Shown in pieces: positions 26,632 to 35,944 of a DNA stretch of 64,000 nucleotides. A program made the translations under genes and the position numbers. Under the pieces are notes generated by a model. It searched no databases and was not told the DNA's origin. It saw only the letters and a program-made list of their open reading frames with translations. Each line of letters opens with the position of its first letter. Position 1 is the first letter of the stretch. The DNA is from UBA9214 sp964443845 (GTDB lineage: Bacteria > Pseudomonadota > Gammaproteobacteria > UBA9214): the NCBI GenBank assembly GCA_964443845.1, contig CAYUFA010000004.1, positions 20,969 through 84,968 on the forward strand, in the 5' to 3' direction.

Positions 26632-28890
26632 CTAGCGGGAATGGCGTCGCGTGGAAAGCATGTGGTTGAAACTGTCGTCCGGGAGGGGTTTGCTGATGTG
26701 AAATCCCTGCGCGGTGTCGCACCCCAGGCTGACCAGCAGGTTCCAGGCATTGCTGCTTTCCACCCCCTCCGCCACCACCTTGTAACCAAGGTTGTGGCCC
26801 AGGTCGATGATGGACCTGACGATGGCGATGTCCTGCTGGTCGAAGGCCACGTGGGTGATGAACGACCGGTCAATCTTGAGTGTGTGTATCGGCAATTTTT
26901 TCAGGTAGGAAAGCGAGGAATATCCGGTACCGAAATCATCAATGGCAATAGTCACGCCCAGGTCACTCAGCCGAGACAAAACCTCCACGGCTCGGTCGGT
27001 ATCCTGCATAAGGGTTGCCTCGGTGATTTCAATCTCCAGCAGGTCACCTTGCACCCCGGCCTCTTCCAGGGCAGCGCGGGTCCTGTCAGGCAGGCGTGGA
27101 TTCTGGAATGATCGAGCGGACACATTCACCGAGACACGGATTTCCAGCCCGCATTGCTGCCATTCCCTGCACTGGCGCAGGGCGGTCACCAGTACCCAGT
27201 TGGTAATCGGTGTCATCATCCCGAGCTGCTCGGCAACCGGTATGATGCGGTTTGGCATGATGATGCCTTCGGAAGGATGCGCCCAGCGCAGCAATGCCTC
27301 GGCTCCGGTGATCCCTGACGTATGGAGATCCACCTGCGGCTGGTAATGCAGCTCGAATTCATTGTTTTCCAGAGCGGTGCGTAACTGGCCCGAATAGCGC
27401 ACCTGCTGGATCGAACTGATATCGCTGACCGGGTCGAAGAACTGGCAGGGAAGTCCGTTACGCTTGGCACGATGCATGGCACTTTCTGCATTGGTCAACA
27501 GCGCATCTTCCGTCACCCCGTCCTCGGGAAAACAGGCGATCCCGAGCGTCAGGCTTACGCACAGCTGCTTGCCGCTGCAGGCAAACGGAATGTCAAAGCT
27601 GTCCAGTATCTTGGTAATAACGCGGTCGGTTGCTTCCTTTACGTTGCTGACAGGCTGCAGCAGGATTCCGAACTGATCGCCGCCCAGCCGCGCCAGCGAG
27701 TCCGATTCGCGCACCATGGACCCGAGGCGGACGGCGATGTCCCGCAACAGGGCATCCCCGACCGCGATGCCCAGGGTGTCGTTGTACATCTTGAACTGGT
27801 TGATATCCAGCGATATCACCACCACCCTCGAGCCAGGCACCCGGCGTGATGCTGCCAGCGCATGGTTCAGGTGTTCGGTCCACAACGCCCGGTTGGGGAG
27901 CCCGGTCAGGCGGTCCGTGGTTGCCAGTTTCTGCAGCTGCAGCCGTTCGTTGATCTGGTGGTTTACATCCTCCAGCACACAGTGGACAGTGGAAATCTTT
28001 CCCAGCCGGTTTATGGAGGGGTGCATCGACAACCGGTACCAGCGCAACTCGCCACCTGCCAGCGCCATGCGGGCCTCGGCATGGCCGGCACGCCCGCTTA
28101 CCGCATCCTGCCAGCACGACAACAGCTGCTGGCGGTCTTCGGCGTGGACGGCATCGAGAACAGGAATCGGCGCCGTCAGCACGCCGTCATACAGGGTACG
28201 AAACGGGTAGTTTGCATAGCTGACCCGGTTATCCCGGACATCGATACTCCACAGGTATTGCGGAATGCTGGACAGGATATCCTCGGATTCGGCCAGCCGC
28301 GCAGCAAGATGCGCGGACTCCTGGAGCATATTGAGGTGCATATCGCCCCAGAACGCTTCCAGGGTCACTCCGAGATCACGCAGCAAGATCCGCGTCAGGC
28401 AGTTCTCCAGCACCGACCCGTCCGCCGCAGGCAGTTCCTGACCCTGGAGTATGCGCTGCAGGTATTCCAGCAGGAGATTGTACGCACCGATAATCCAGGC
28501 GGGTTTGAATCCCTGCTGCCGGTAGGTCGCCCCCGCGTCCCGCAACGCGGATTCGTGGGTCGTACTGTCGCCTTCATTCAGGCTGACCAGCAACGACTGC
28601 AGGCAGGAGCGTGCAAACATGCCCACATCGCCGCCGTTGCGTTCAAAGTTGTAGAGGACCTCGGCGATGTCCGGATGGTCGAACAGGTAGTTGTAGAAAA
28701 CCACCGCAAAACCTGCACTACACCCTGCCAGGACCTCGCGCTGTCGCTCCAGCGCCGCATGCTCCGTGGCAGTCAGGTTGAGGATGTAATTGTATTCCCG
28801 GAACAGGGGGTCTTTCTGGACGCCACCGTGCTCCTCAGCGGATGGACGCCCGCCAGCTGTCTCGCCCGACTCTCGATCGCTGTCTGTCAT
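26632..28890 (-). CDS. Globin-like sensor/PAS/GGDEF/EAL cyclic-di-GMP protein
   Basis: The 752-residue cytoplasmic protein has four parts. Residues 30-195 form a protoglobin-like sensor helix bundle, 205-315 a PAS domain, 325-490 a GGDEF domain with a degenerate active site (GGDQF, 403-407), and 500-745 an EAL phosphodiesterase domain. The EAL domain keeps its catalytic residues (EALLRW at 531, DDFGTGYSSL at 651, AEGVES at 708). The protein probably degrades c-di-GMP, with the GGDQF domain acting as a GTP-binding regulator. In the globin part the place of the haem-proximal His seems to be taken by Tyr123. It lies between fleQ and flhG, both potential c-di-GMP targets or partners. Confidence 0.88.
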   Translation of the reverse strand: MTDSDRESGETAGGRPSAEEHGGVQKDPLFREYNYILNLTATEHAALERQREVLAGCSAGFAVVFYNYLFDHPDIAEVLYNFERNGGDVGMFARSCLQSLLVSLNEGDSTTHESALRDAGATYRQQGFKPAWIIGAYNLLLEYLQRILQGQELPAADGSVLENCLTRILLRDLGVTLEAFWGDMHLNMLQESAHLAARLAESEDILSSIPQYLWSIDVRDNRVSYANYPFRTLYDGVLTAPIPVLDAVHAEDRQQLLSCWQDAVSGRAGHAEARMALAGGELRWYRLSMHPSINRLGKISTVHCVLEDVNHQINERLQLQKLATTDRLTGLPNRALWTEHLNHALAASRRVPGSRVVVISLDINQFKMYNDTLGIAVGDALLRDIAVRLGSMVRESDSLARLGGDQFGILLQPVSNVKEATDRVITKILDSFDIPFACSGKQLCVSLTLGIACFPEDGVTEDALLTNAESAMHRAKRNGLPCQFFDPVSDISSIQQVRYSGQLRTALENNEFELHYQPQVDLHTSGITGAEALLRWAHPSEGIIMPNRIIPVAEQLGMMTPITNWVLVTALRQCREWQQCGLEIRVSVNVSARSFQNPRLPDRTRAALEEAGVQGDLLEIEITEATLMQDTDRAVEVLSRLSDLGVTIAIDDFGTGYSSLSYLKKLPIHTLKIDRSFITHVAFDQQDIAIVRSIIDLGHNLGYKVVAEGVESSNAWNLLVSLGCDTAQGFHISKPLPDDSFNHMLSTRRHSR

Positions 28891-29167
28891 CGTTGATACA
28901 CGATTTGTTTATTATCGTGGCCACATTGCGTACAGGCCGCGTATTCATCTGCCCCCCGGCCATTCTCACCCGAAATGCCGGCGCATGACACGATCACTAC
29001 AGGAACAGTCTGCTGCTGCACGGCCCCCCGTGACAGTATTATTTCAGCATTATATTTTGTATGGAATCTAGCACAGCCCCGGCACCAAATAAAGTGTCCC
29101 GGCTGTCTGACGGCGCCAGCAACCCGGGCACCGCCCGACGGTAAGGGCAGCGGAACCCGCCGTTGGA

Positions 29168-30592
29168 TCACTGCGGTCGCTGCATACCGTACTTGCGCAG
29201 TTTCTCGACCAGGGTGGTACGGCGCATGCCGAGCTTTCTGGCGGCATGGGCAACTACACCGCCGGAGTCCTCCAGGGCCTGCCGGATATAGTTGATTTCC
29301 AGGATGCTGAGGTGTTCCTTGAGGTTCATTCCGTTGCGTGGCAATCTCGGGCTGAGATCGCCGGGGATCGGCCGTGAACCGACCATCGCATCCACCAGAC
29401 GATCGGCGTTTTCATCGTCCAGGCCGGCATGGAATTTTTCCGGCAAGTCGGTGGCTTCCACCACACCGTAGGGATGCAGTATCGCCAGGCGTTCGATCAG
29501 GTTCGCCAGTTCCCGTACGTTGCCGGGCCAGTGATACTGGCACAGGGCATGGATCGCTCCCGGTGACAGGCGCACCGAACCCCGTTTTTCGTGCTCGATC
29601 CTGCGTACCAGCTCATTCACCAGCAGGGGAATGTCTTCCAGCCGGTCCGCGAGTGACGGCATTTCGATCGGAAATACGTTCAGGCGGTAGTACAGATCTT
29701 CGCGAAACGCTCCCTGTCGAATGGCCTCTTCCAGGTTTTTATGAGTGGCTGCAATTATGCGCACGTCCGTGGTGCGGGACTGGTTCGACCCGACCCGTTC
29801 GAAGGTACGCTCCTGCAGGACCCGCAGGATCTTGACCTGCATCTGCAGACTCATATCGCCGATCTCATCCAGAAACAGCGTGCCGCCCTCCGCCATTTCA
29901 AAACGGCCCTGCCGGTCGTTGATGGCCCCCGTGAAAGCGCCTTTCTGATGACCGAACAGTTCCGATTCGAGCAGGTCCGCGGGAATCGCGCCGCAGTTGA
30001 CCGGTACGAAGGGACGCTCACGCCGGGACGAGTAATAGTGGAGATTGCGCGCCACTACTTCCTTCCCGGTACCGGACTCGCCCAGGATCAGCACATTTGC
30101 ATCACTGTCGGCAACCTGCTCGATCAGTTTGCGGACTTGCTGGATGGCACGGCTGCTGCCCACGAGACTGCGGAACAGGTCGACGGGACGCTGATGACTG
30201 TTTTCGGTCCGGTGGTTTTCGATGAACACCTCGGCCTGATGCAGGGCGCTCGTCAGCTGGGCATAGTTTGGTGGAAGTTCAAGGCGCCCGAGAATACAGG
30301 AACCGGGGTCAATCCTCAGGGTTGGCTCGGCACCTTTTCTGGACAGCAGGTATACCGGCAACTGGTCATTCAGGTTGTGGATATCGCCGAGTGTGGTGGT
30401 CAGTTTCTGCTCCGAACCGCAATCACCGACCAGAACCGCCAGAAGATCGTCCTTGTCCTGCACCAGCGAGTGCCAGTCGTCCTGTCCATCCGTCTGCAGC
30501 ACAGCGTAGTTGATGAACTTGAGGACGGCATTCAGTTCCTTGCTGATATCCGGACCGGTACCGACAATCAGAACCTTGGGTTCAGTATGCAT
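29168..30592 (-). CDS. fleQ: FleQ/FlrA-type sigma-54-dependent flagellar master regulator
   Basis: The 474-residue enhancer-binding protein has a degenerate receiver-like FleQ N-terminal domain and an AAA+ domain with Walker A GESGTGKE (171-178), the sigma-54 loop GAFTGA, and LFLDEIGDM. A Fis-type HTH lies at the C-terminus (AHAARKLGMRRTTLVEKLRK). The FleQ-specific LFRS motif (139-142), which contacts c-di-GMP, is intact, as is the following Arg-Asn pair in VVARNLHY. The ATG at 30592 has GAGCGGGA upstream. A GTG at 30622 has no ribosome-binding site and was not used. Confidence 0.92.
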   Translation of the reverse strand: MHTEPKVLIVGTGPDISKELNAVLKFINYAVLQTDGQDDWHSLVQDKDDLLAVLVGDCGSEQKLTTTLGDIHNLNDQLPVYLLSRKGAEPTLRIDPGSCILGRLELPPNYAQLTSALHQAEVFIENHRTENSHQRPVDLFRSLVGSSRAIQQVRKLIEQVADSDANVLILGESGTGKEVVARNLHYYSSRRERPFVPVNCGAIPADLLESELFGHQKGAFTGAINDRQGRFEMAEGGTLFLDEIGDMSLQMQVKILRVLQERTFERVGSNQSRTTDVRIIAATHKNLEEAIRQGAFREDLYYRLNVFPIEMPSLADRLEDIPLLVNELVRRIEHEKRGSVRLSPGAIHALCQYHWPGNVRELANLIERLAILHPYGVVEATDLPEKFHAGLDDENADRLVDAMVGSRPIPGDLSPRLPRNGMNLKEHLSILEINYIRQALEDSGGVVAHAARKLGMRRTTLVEKLRKYGMQRPQ

Positions 30593-30633
30593 TCGAATAT
30601 CCCGCTCGAATTCTGGTGACACGCCGGAGGATT

Positions 30634-30639
30634 ATTATA
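30634..30639 (-). promoter_or_regulatory. Candidate -10 element of the fleQ promoter
   Basis: The minus strand carries a consensus TATAAT about 42-47 bp upstream of the fleQ ATG within a T-rich run. The -35 region at the correct distance is poor, so this is a likely but unproven sigma-70 promoter, possibly activator-dependent. Confidence 0.35.
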
Positions 30640-31008
30640 AAAACCGGACAAACTTGAAAGAATTATTTTCCCCCCTTCCCGTCATGGATGTTACCCAGCG
30701 AAATGCCGGATTGTCAAAAAACAGAAATGCGGAAAATGCAGTGGCAAAGCGGCGGCTGCAAGCTGTATCTCAGGCAGATACGGGACCTGCAAACCAGCCG
30801 GATCAATGGCCTGCGTGAAGGCGCGCACCCGGCGCATGGACCCGCTCGCGCAGCGGCGGGGGCAAGCTGCAGACCCGGCCTGTCGAGAATGTGCACAGCC
30901 ACGCAAAAAACCCCTAAAAACCCTCCCGGGAAGGACGATAGAAGGAACGTAGGAAACAGCACAAGTCATCACCTGGCAACTGCTCTCACCCAGGAAGCAT
31001 ACCGGAAC

Positions 31009-31185
31009 ATGCAGCCAGACTATTTTGCTTACGATGCCCGCACACTGTCACGAATCAGGACACTGCGAGATCAAATCCATCGTGACGAGTACCCGCTGGA
31101 CGCGATACAGGTTGCAACCAAGTTCGTTGCCCTGGAGCGGATTCTGTGCGCCGCTGCGGGGCTCCGCCACCGGACAGACGGATAG
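31009..31185 (+). CDS. Very short FlgM-like putative anti-sigma-28 protein (58 aa)
   Basis: The 58-residue product ends with a segment (RIRTLRDQIHRDEYPLDAIQ, then VATKFVALERIL) that follows the pattern of the C-terminal sigma-28-binding helix of FlgM: R-[IV]-x2-L-[KR]-x2-I, E-[YL]-x-[LM]-D, and [IV]-A. The long disordered N-terminal half of classical FlgM is missing. The ribosome-binding site is weak (AGGAAG 13 bases upstream). The frame is open much further upstream, but there the composition looks non-coding. It lies about 400 bp from the divergent fleQ. The assignment rests on pattern similarity only. Confidence 0.5.
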   Translation: MQPDYFAYDARTLSRIRTLRDQIHRDEYPLDAIQVATKFVALERILCAAAGLRHRTDG

Positions 31186-31228
31186 CACCCGACCCCTTGC
31201 GCGTGTAGAATGGGCAGCCAGTTTGTCC

Positions 31229-31304
31229 GGGGCCGTAGCTCAGCTGGGAGAGCGCTTCGTTCGCAATGAAGAGGTCGGGAGTTCGATCCTCCTCGGCTCC
31301 ACCA
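31229..31304 (+). tRNA. tRNA-Ala (anticodon CGC)
   Basis: The 76-nt cloverleaf has the acceptor GGGGCCG/CGGCTCC, the D-arm GCTCAGCTGGGAGAGC and the anticodon loop TTCGCAA (anticodon CGC). The T-loop is GTTCGATCC and the end is an encoded ACCA. It is paired with tRNA-Arg 22 bp downstream. Confidence 0.96.
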
Positions 31305-31326
31305 ACTCAAACGTTGTCCTGATCCT

Positions 31327-31403
31327 GCCCCGGTAGCTCAGCTGGATAGAGCGGGCGCCTCCTAAGCGCCAGGTCGGACGTTCAAATCGTCTCCGGGGCA
31401 CCA
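31327..31403 (+). tRNA. tRNA-Arg (anticodon CCT)
   Basis: The 77-nt cloverleaf has the acceptor GCCCCGG/CCGGGGC, a five-base-pair anticodon stem GGCGC/GCGCC around the loop CTCCTAA (anticodon CCT, reading AGG), the T-arm GTTCAAATC and an encoded CCA. It is probably co-transcribed with tRNA-Ala. Confidence 0.96.
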
Positions 31404-31567
31404 ACCACGCCAGGCCGCCGACGCGGCACCTGTATCTGGCAGGGCCGGTCTTGCGTCATGCCACCCCTTCCCGGGCAGCCGACTGTGCCCGGCTCCGGAT
31501 CCTGGCATGCAGCAGGTTTCCCGACCGGCGTACCGGAACGTCAAATTGCCGCCACCCGGATCGCTGC

Positions 31568-33754
31568 CTAAACCTTGCGCCGTGCCGAGATCACGTTGGG
31601 TAACTGGGCAATCCGGTACAACACCCGGCTGAGCTGGCCGATGTCTCCGATTTCCAGCGTCAGCTGCATGCGGGCAATTCCGTCGCGTTCGTCGGTCAAG
31701 GTGTTGACGCTGGTCAGATTGAGCTTTTCGTTGGCCAGCAAGGCAGTAATGTCACGCAGTAGTCCGGAGCGGTCGTACGCCTCCACCAGGATGTCCACGA
31801 GGTAACCGGAGTCCGCCTGCTCGCCCCAGTTCACCTCGATCAGCCGTCTTCGATCCTCGCCCTGCAGGCGCAGGATGTTGCCACAATCCTGCCGGTGGAC
31901 GGTGACGCCCCGTCCCCGGGTGATATAGCCGATGATCGGGTCGTTCGGCACCGGCTTGCAGCATTTCGCAGTGGTTGTCAGCAGGTTGCCGACCCCCTGG
32001 ATATTGAAAGCACCGTCGGCCCCGGAACGGCCCCTGCCGGCAGCGCGCGGCGTGCGCGGCCGTAACATCTCCTCACGCGGCACAAGGTCGGCAACCGCAC
32101 CGGCCAACTGCCCGGCAGAGATGTCGCCGCTGCCCAGGCCGGCCAGCAGTTCCTCCACCTTGCGAAACCCCAGCCGCCCGGCAAGCCGTTCCACTGCCAG
32201 CCCGCTCACACCAAGCCGGTGCATTTCGCGGTCGAGGATGCCACGGCCTGCAGCGATATTGTGCTCATAATCCTGGTGCCTGAACCAGGCCCGTACCCGG
32301 GAACGGGCCCGCGAGGTCACCAGATATCCCTGGTGTGAATTCAGCCAGTCCCGGCTTGGCCGGCCCTGTTTCGTGGTCAGCACCTCGACCTGCTCCCCGT
32401 TCTTCAGCTGGTAGGTGAGTGGCACAATGCGGCCGTCGACCTTCGCACCGCGGCAGCGATGGCCGATCTCGGTATGGACCGCATAGGCAAAATCCAGTGG
32501 CGTGGCACCCTGGGGCAGGTCGATGATCCTGCCCTGCGGTGTCAACACGTAGACCCGCTCCTGGAACGCCTCGGACTTGAAACGGTCGACAAAATCGTTG
32601 GCGCTGTGCTCCTCGTCATGCCATTCGAGCAGCTGTCTGAGCCAGGCGATTTTCTCCTCATAACCGGCGTCAAACTCCCCGCTCTCCTTGTAGCGCCAGT
32701 GTGCTGCCACGCCCAGTTCGGCATGGCGGTGCATATCGCGGGTTCTGATCTGCACCTCGAGCGTGCGGCCTTCCGGACCAATGACCGCCGTATGCAGGGA
32801 CCGATACAGATTCTCCTTGGGGTTGGCGATGTAGTCATCGAATTCCTTCGGGATGTGCCGCCACAGGCCATGCACCACGCCGAGTGCGGCATAACAGTCC
32901 TTTTCCGTGTCCACCAGGATGCGCACGGCGCGGGTATCGAAAATCTGGTCAAAGTCCAGGCGCTTGCGCTGCATCTTGCGCCAGATGCTGTTGATGTGCT
33001 TGGGCCGGCCGCTCACCGAAGCGGCCACACCGGCCTTCATCAGCTGCTGTTGCAGCAGGGAAATGACCCGCTCGATGTAACGTTCGCGGTCCGCACGCTT
33101 TTCCGCCAGCTGGGCAGCCAGCGACTGGTAGGCTTCCGGTTCCAGATAGCGCAGGGCAAGGTCTTCCAGTTCCCACTTGATCTGCCAGATACCCAGGCGG
33201 TTGGCCAGCGGTGCATAGATGTCGAGCGTCTCCCGGGCAATCCGGCGCTGCCGTTCCGGGTCCAGGTGTTGCAGGGTCCGCATGTTATGCAGCCGGTCCG
33301 CCAGCTTGATCAGTACCACGCGCACGTCTTCCGCCATCGCAAGCAGCAGCTTGCGCAGGCTCTCCGCCTGGGGATGGTTCCCCTTGTCCACCAGGCCGGC
33401 TTGCTGGTACTCGCCGATCTTTTCCATCTTGGTGACGCCATCGACCATGCGGCTGACTTCCTCGCCGTACTCGTCGCGGATGGCCTCCAGCGTGACATCG
33501 GTATCCTCGACGACATCGTGCAGGATTGCCGCCACCAGGGTTCTGGTGTCGAGATGGAGACTGTCGAGTATCTCGCTGACCGCCAGCGCGTGCAGATGGT
33601 AGGGTTCACCGGAGGCCCGCAACTGCCCCTGATGGGCCTTGAGCGCCGTTTGCCAGGCGCGTTGCAGTAACGCCCGCTCCGGTTCGGCACGGCCGGACAG
33701 CAGCGGCTGTATGTCTGTAACCGGCTGATTTTCCGATTGGCCCGGGGAGTTCAT
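31568..33754 (-). CDS. relA: RelA/SpoT-family (p)ppGpp synthetase, RelA type with intact HD motif
   Basis: The 728-residue long-RSH protein has HD, synthetase, TGS and ACT domains in order. The synthetase carries the acidic EFDD motif (304-307) and the HGLWRHIP and GPEGRTLEVQIRT segments typical of RelA, which stimulate the ribosome-activated monofunctional enzyme. The hydrolase domain, however, keeps His55, HDVVEDT (79-85) and ADRLHNMRTL (152-161), which E. coli RelA has lost. It may therefore be bifunctional. The synthetase loop reads NPKENLYRSLHT where NPKxNGYQSLHT is usual. The C-terminal ACT domain is intact. Confidence 0.88.
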   Translation of the reverse strand: MNSPGQSENQPVTDIQPLLSGRAEPERALLQRAWQTALKAHQGQLRASGEPYHLHALAVSEILDSLHLDTRTLVAAILHDVVEDTDVTLEAIRDEYGEEVSRMVDGVTKMEKIGEYQQAGLVDKGNHPQAESLRKLLLAMAEDVRVVLIKLADRLHNMRTLQHLDPERQRRIARETLDIYAPLANRLGIWQIKWELEDLALRYLEPEAYQSLAAQLAEKRADRERYIERVISLLQQQLMKAGVAASVSGRPKHINSIWRKMQRKRLDFDQIFDTRAVRILVDTEKDCYAALGVVHGLWRHIPKEFDDYIANPKENLYRSLHTAVIGPEGRTLEVQIRTRDMHRHAELGVAAHWRYKESGEFDAGYEEKIAWLRQLLEWHDEEHSANDFVDRFKSEAFQERVYVLTPQGRIIDLPQGATPLDFAYAVHTEIGHRCRGAKVDGRIVPLTYQLKNGEQVEVLTTKQGRPSRDWLNSHQGYLVTSRARSRVRAWFRHQDYEHNIAAGRGILDREMHRLGVSGLAVERLAGRLGFRKVEELLAGLGSGDISAGQLAGAVADLVPREEMLRPRTPRAAGRGRSGADGAFNIQGVGNLLTTTAKCCKPVPNDPIIGYITRGRGVTVHRQDCGNILRLQGEDRRRLIEVNWGEQADSGYLVDILVEAYDRSGLLRDITALLANEKLNLTSVNTLTDERDGIARMQLTLEIGDIGQLSRVLYRIAQLPNVISARRKV

Positions 33755-34324
33755 TCGCTTTGCCTGTCACATGGCCCGGGAACAAGGCCACCACAACCGC
33801 ATTGTACCCGCCGTTCCTGACCTTGCAGCGTGTACGAACAACCGACAACCACCGGTGTTCTGGCCAGGTGTTATAACGCTTTGTATTTGCAAGAAAGGAA
33901 GATGGATATCTCCGGAGCATGCCGGTGATTCCCTGTCGGGTTGTTTTGCATTTCGCTCACCTGTCCTCGGGGAATAGAGTCTATCCAACGGTTATGGTTC
34001 GATATCGGTGTCTTTTCCTGTCTGGATTTCAACACGGAGTTCGGCTCCAGCGGCAGCGGATATTTTTGGACATGGCTATGCGGGGATGCGTGCTTTGCGG
34101 GATGGGTGATCATTCCAGCTGTCGGAAGGCTCCTGGTCAAGCTATTCCAGCGCAACGCTCCCGGCCCCCGCTGCGGCCTGGTTTTCGGTTCCGGCCAGCT
34201 GGATCCGGCCAGCTGGATCCGGCCGGTGTAGGTACAGCGCAGCAAGGCGGCATAGCAGATCTATTCGCGTAATTACGCGTAATTAATGATAAAGGCGGCT
34301 ACATGGCCGCCTTTATTGAGCCGC
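33755..34324. other. 570-bp intergenic region between relA and the dynamin-like gene
   Basis: No supported gene. The left part is relatively AT-rich and must contain the relA promoter. At 34191-34224 a 14-bp unit (CCGGCCAGCTGGAT) is repeated 2.4 times in tandem. At 34268-34286 there is a repeated GCGTAATTAC motif. A terminator hairpin for the cluster to the right occupies 34291-34314. Confidence 0.6.
34291..34314 (-). terminator. Hairpin terminator at the end of the envelope cluster
   Basis: A 9-bp perfect stem AAAGGCGGC/GCCGCCTTT encloses a TACATG loop, 11 bp past the stop of the dynamin-like gene on the minus strand. The A/T ends make it a plausible rho-independent terminator in that direction. 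The T-tract is short. Confidence 0.65.
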
Positions 34325-35845
34325 TTACCCGGGAGCACGTTTCTCGGGGACGGCGCCGGCAGGCCCGTAGCGGTCCTGCACGTCCGGCTTCGGCGGCGCA
34401 ACACTGCCGGGATGTTCACTCCTGGCCGCACCGGAAGGATTGGTAAAGCGGTCGTTCAGAATCTGTACGAAACGGTTGGCATCGGCGATCACGCGGTGCA
34501 GGCGATTCCGGTTCAGGCGATTCCAGCCCACCGGATGGCGCAAAAAGATACTGATCCATGGACGGGTATTGTGCAGGAACGCAAATTTCAGTCGCTCGGT
34601 CTCCATGCCTGGCGAGCGATCCCGCTCGATCATCCTGAGCAACCTGCGCGCGGCGAAGGCCCGGATCCGGAAATGCAACCAGCCAAACAGTGCGGTGCCG
34701 ATCACAACCAGTCCCAGGTAGCCTGCCATCAGCCAGCCGGAACCCTGCCCTCCCGGATTGCCCGGGGCAAAGAACCGGCTGGCCAGTGCCAGTACCAGCA
34801 CGAGCCCGACGGCAACCACGGCATCTCCCCACAGGACGTGCCTGCGCCAGATCGTCCGGTACTCCGTGACCGCCGGTACGACCTTCTCCTCGATGTAATG
34901 GGAAAGTTTGTCCAGGGTCCCGGTAATCCGGTACGCTCGTTCCACGCTGACGCCCTGGATCCGCTGCTGGATATCCGCCAGATCGCGATCCCGCTTGGCC
35001 TCGTACCGCGCGCGGCGGGAATCGTCGGGAATCGCCACGGCCACTTCCGGATTGTAGATGCAGTAAAAGCGCCCGGCGGTCAGCCCTTCCTGGGCCAGCG
35101 CCCGCTGCCAGGCCCCGACCACCTCTTCCGGGTTGTCGTCCCGCGCCGTCGTATCCATCTGGTTGAGTATGTACAGGAACTTGGTAGCGTCGGGGCGGCG
35201 GATGGTCTGGCCGACCAGGTGTCTGAGTGTATCCCGCATGGCACCCGGCTCCGGATGGCGTGCATCGAAGAACACCAGCACCAGATCGGACAGGTCGATA
35301 ATGTGATCCGTCAGGCGCAATGTTGCATCGCGCTGGGAATCGGCATCAAACCCGGGCGAATCGATGAGGATGCGCCCACTGAGCCGCTCGCACGGAATCG
35401 TCTTCAGTTGCAGGTAGGCATCGACCCTGCGTCCTTCCCCGCGGGCGACTTTCTCGATCTCTTCGCTGATCTGGTAAAACGGGAAACGGGGATCGGCGTC
35501 CAGGGCCGTCCCCGGCAATGCCTGCGCGTGCCGGCTGCTCCCGTAGCAGATCACGGTGAACTTGTCATCGACCGCCTGGTTGCCGGTCGACTGCAGTGTT
35601 TCGCCCAGGTAATGATTGATAAACGTGGACTTGCCGGCGGAAAACGTCCCCAGCACCGAGATCATCGGCCACCAGGAAATCTGCGTTGCAAAGGACTGTT
35701 CCGAATCCAGCAGCCCCATGGCGCGCCCGACCTGGTCAAGATGGCGGTAGCTATCCACCGCGGCAACCAGCACCGGGTTTTCCTGCTGCAGATGTTCCTC
35801 AAGACTGCGAAGACGTTGTTTGATGGCTTTTCCTGCGCCAGACAT
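34325..35845 (-). CDS. Dynamin-like GTPase with membrane anchor
   Basis: The 506-residue protein has an N-terminal helical segment and then a dynamin-type GTPase domain: G1 GTFSAGKS (66-73), G3 DSPG (162-165) and G4 NQMD (228-231). After the GTPase come a helical stalk-like region, two transmembrane helices (about 335-357 and 369-390) and a Pro-rich C-terminal tail. The family binds and remodels membranes, and this member is probably anchored to the inner membrane by its hairpin. It is the last gene of the minus-strand cluster, preceded by GGAG at good spacing and followed by a terminator. Substrate membrane and role are not known. Confidence 0.85.
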   Translation of the reverse strand: MSGAGKAIKQRLRSLEEHLQQENPVLVAAVDSYRHLDQVGRAMGLLDSEQSFATQISWWPMISVLGTFSAGKSTFINHYLGETLQSTGNQAVDDKFTVICYGSSRHAQALPGTALDADPRFPFYQISEEIEKVARGEGRRVDAYLQLKTIPCERLSGRILIDSPGFDADSQRDATLRLTDHIIDLSDLVLVFFDARHPEPGAMRDTLRHLVGQTIRRPDATKFLYILNQMDTTARDDNPEEVVGAWQRALAQEGLTAGRFYCIYNPEVAVAIPDDSRRARYEAKRDRDLADIQQRIQGVSVERAYRITGTLDKLSHYIEEKVVPAVTEYRTIWRRHVLWGDAVVAVGLVLVLALASRFFAPGNPGGQGSGWLMAGYLGLVVIGTALFGWLHFRIRAFAARRLLRMIERDRSPGMETERLKFAFLHNTRPWISIFLRHPVGWNRLNRNRLHRVIADANRFVQILNDRFTNPSGAARSEHPGSVAPPKPDVQDRYGPAGAVPEKRAPG

Positions 35846-35944
35846 GGTTTTCTCCAGCCGCCATCCGTGGTTACCCGGGCACTGCCGCCTGCGGCTGACC
35901 GGCGGCGCCCGCGGAATGCCGGTCAGCCGGGAACGATGTCCCGC

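Noticed and set aside
30593..30622. GTG at 30622 as start of fleQ
   Set aside because: It has no Shine-Dalgarno sequence, and FleQ proteins begin near the ATG at 30592.
30688..31008. Upstream extension of the FlgM-like frame
   Set aside because: It is open by chance, with Cys-rich, non-protein-like composition and no ribosome-binding site. The likely start is 31009.
34191..34224. Short CRISPR-like array
   Set aside because: The repeat is 14 bp with no spacers and has only two complete copies. No cas genes are present.
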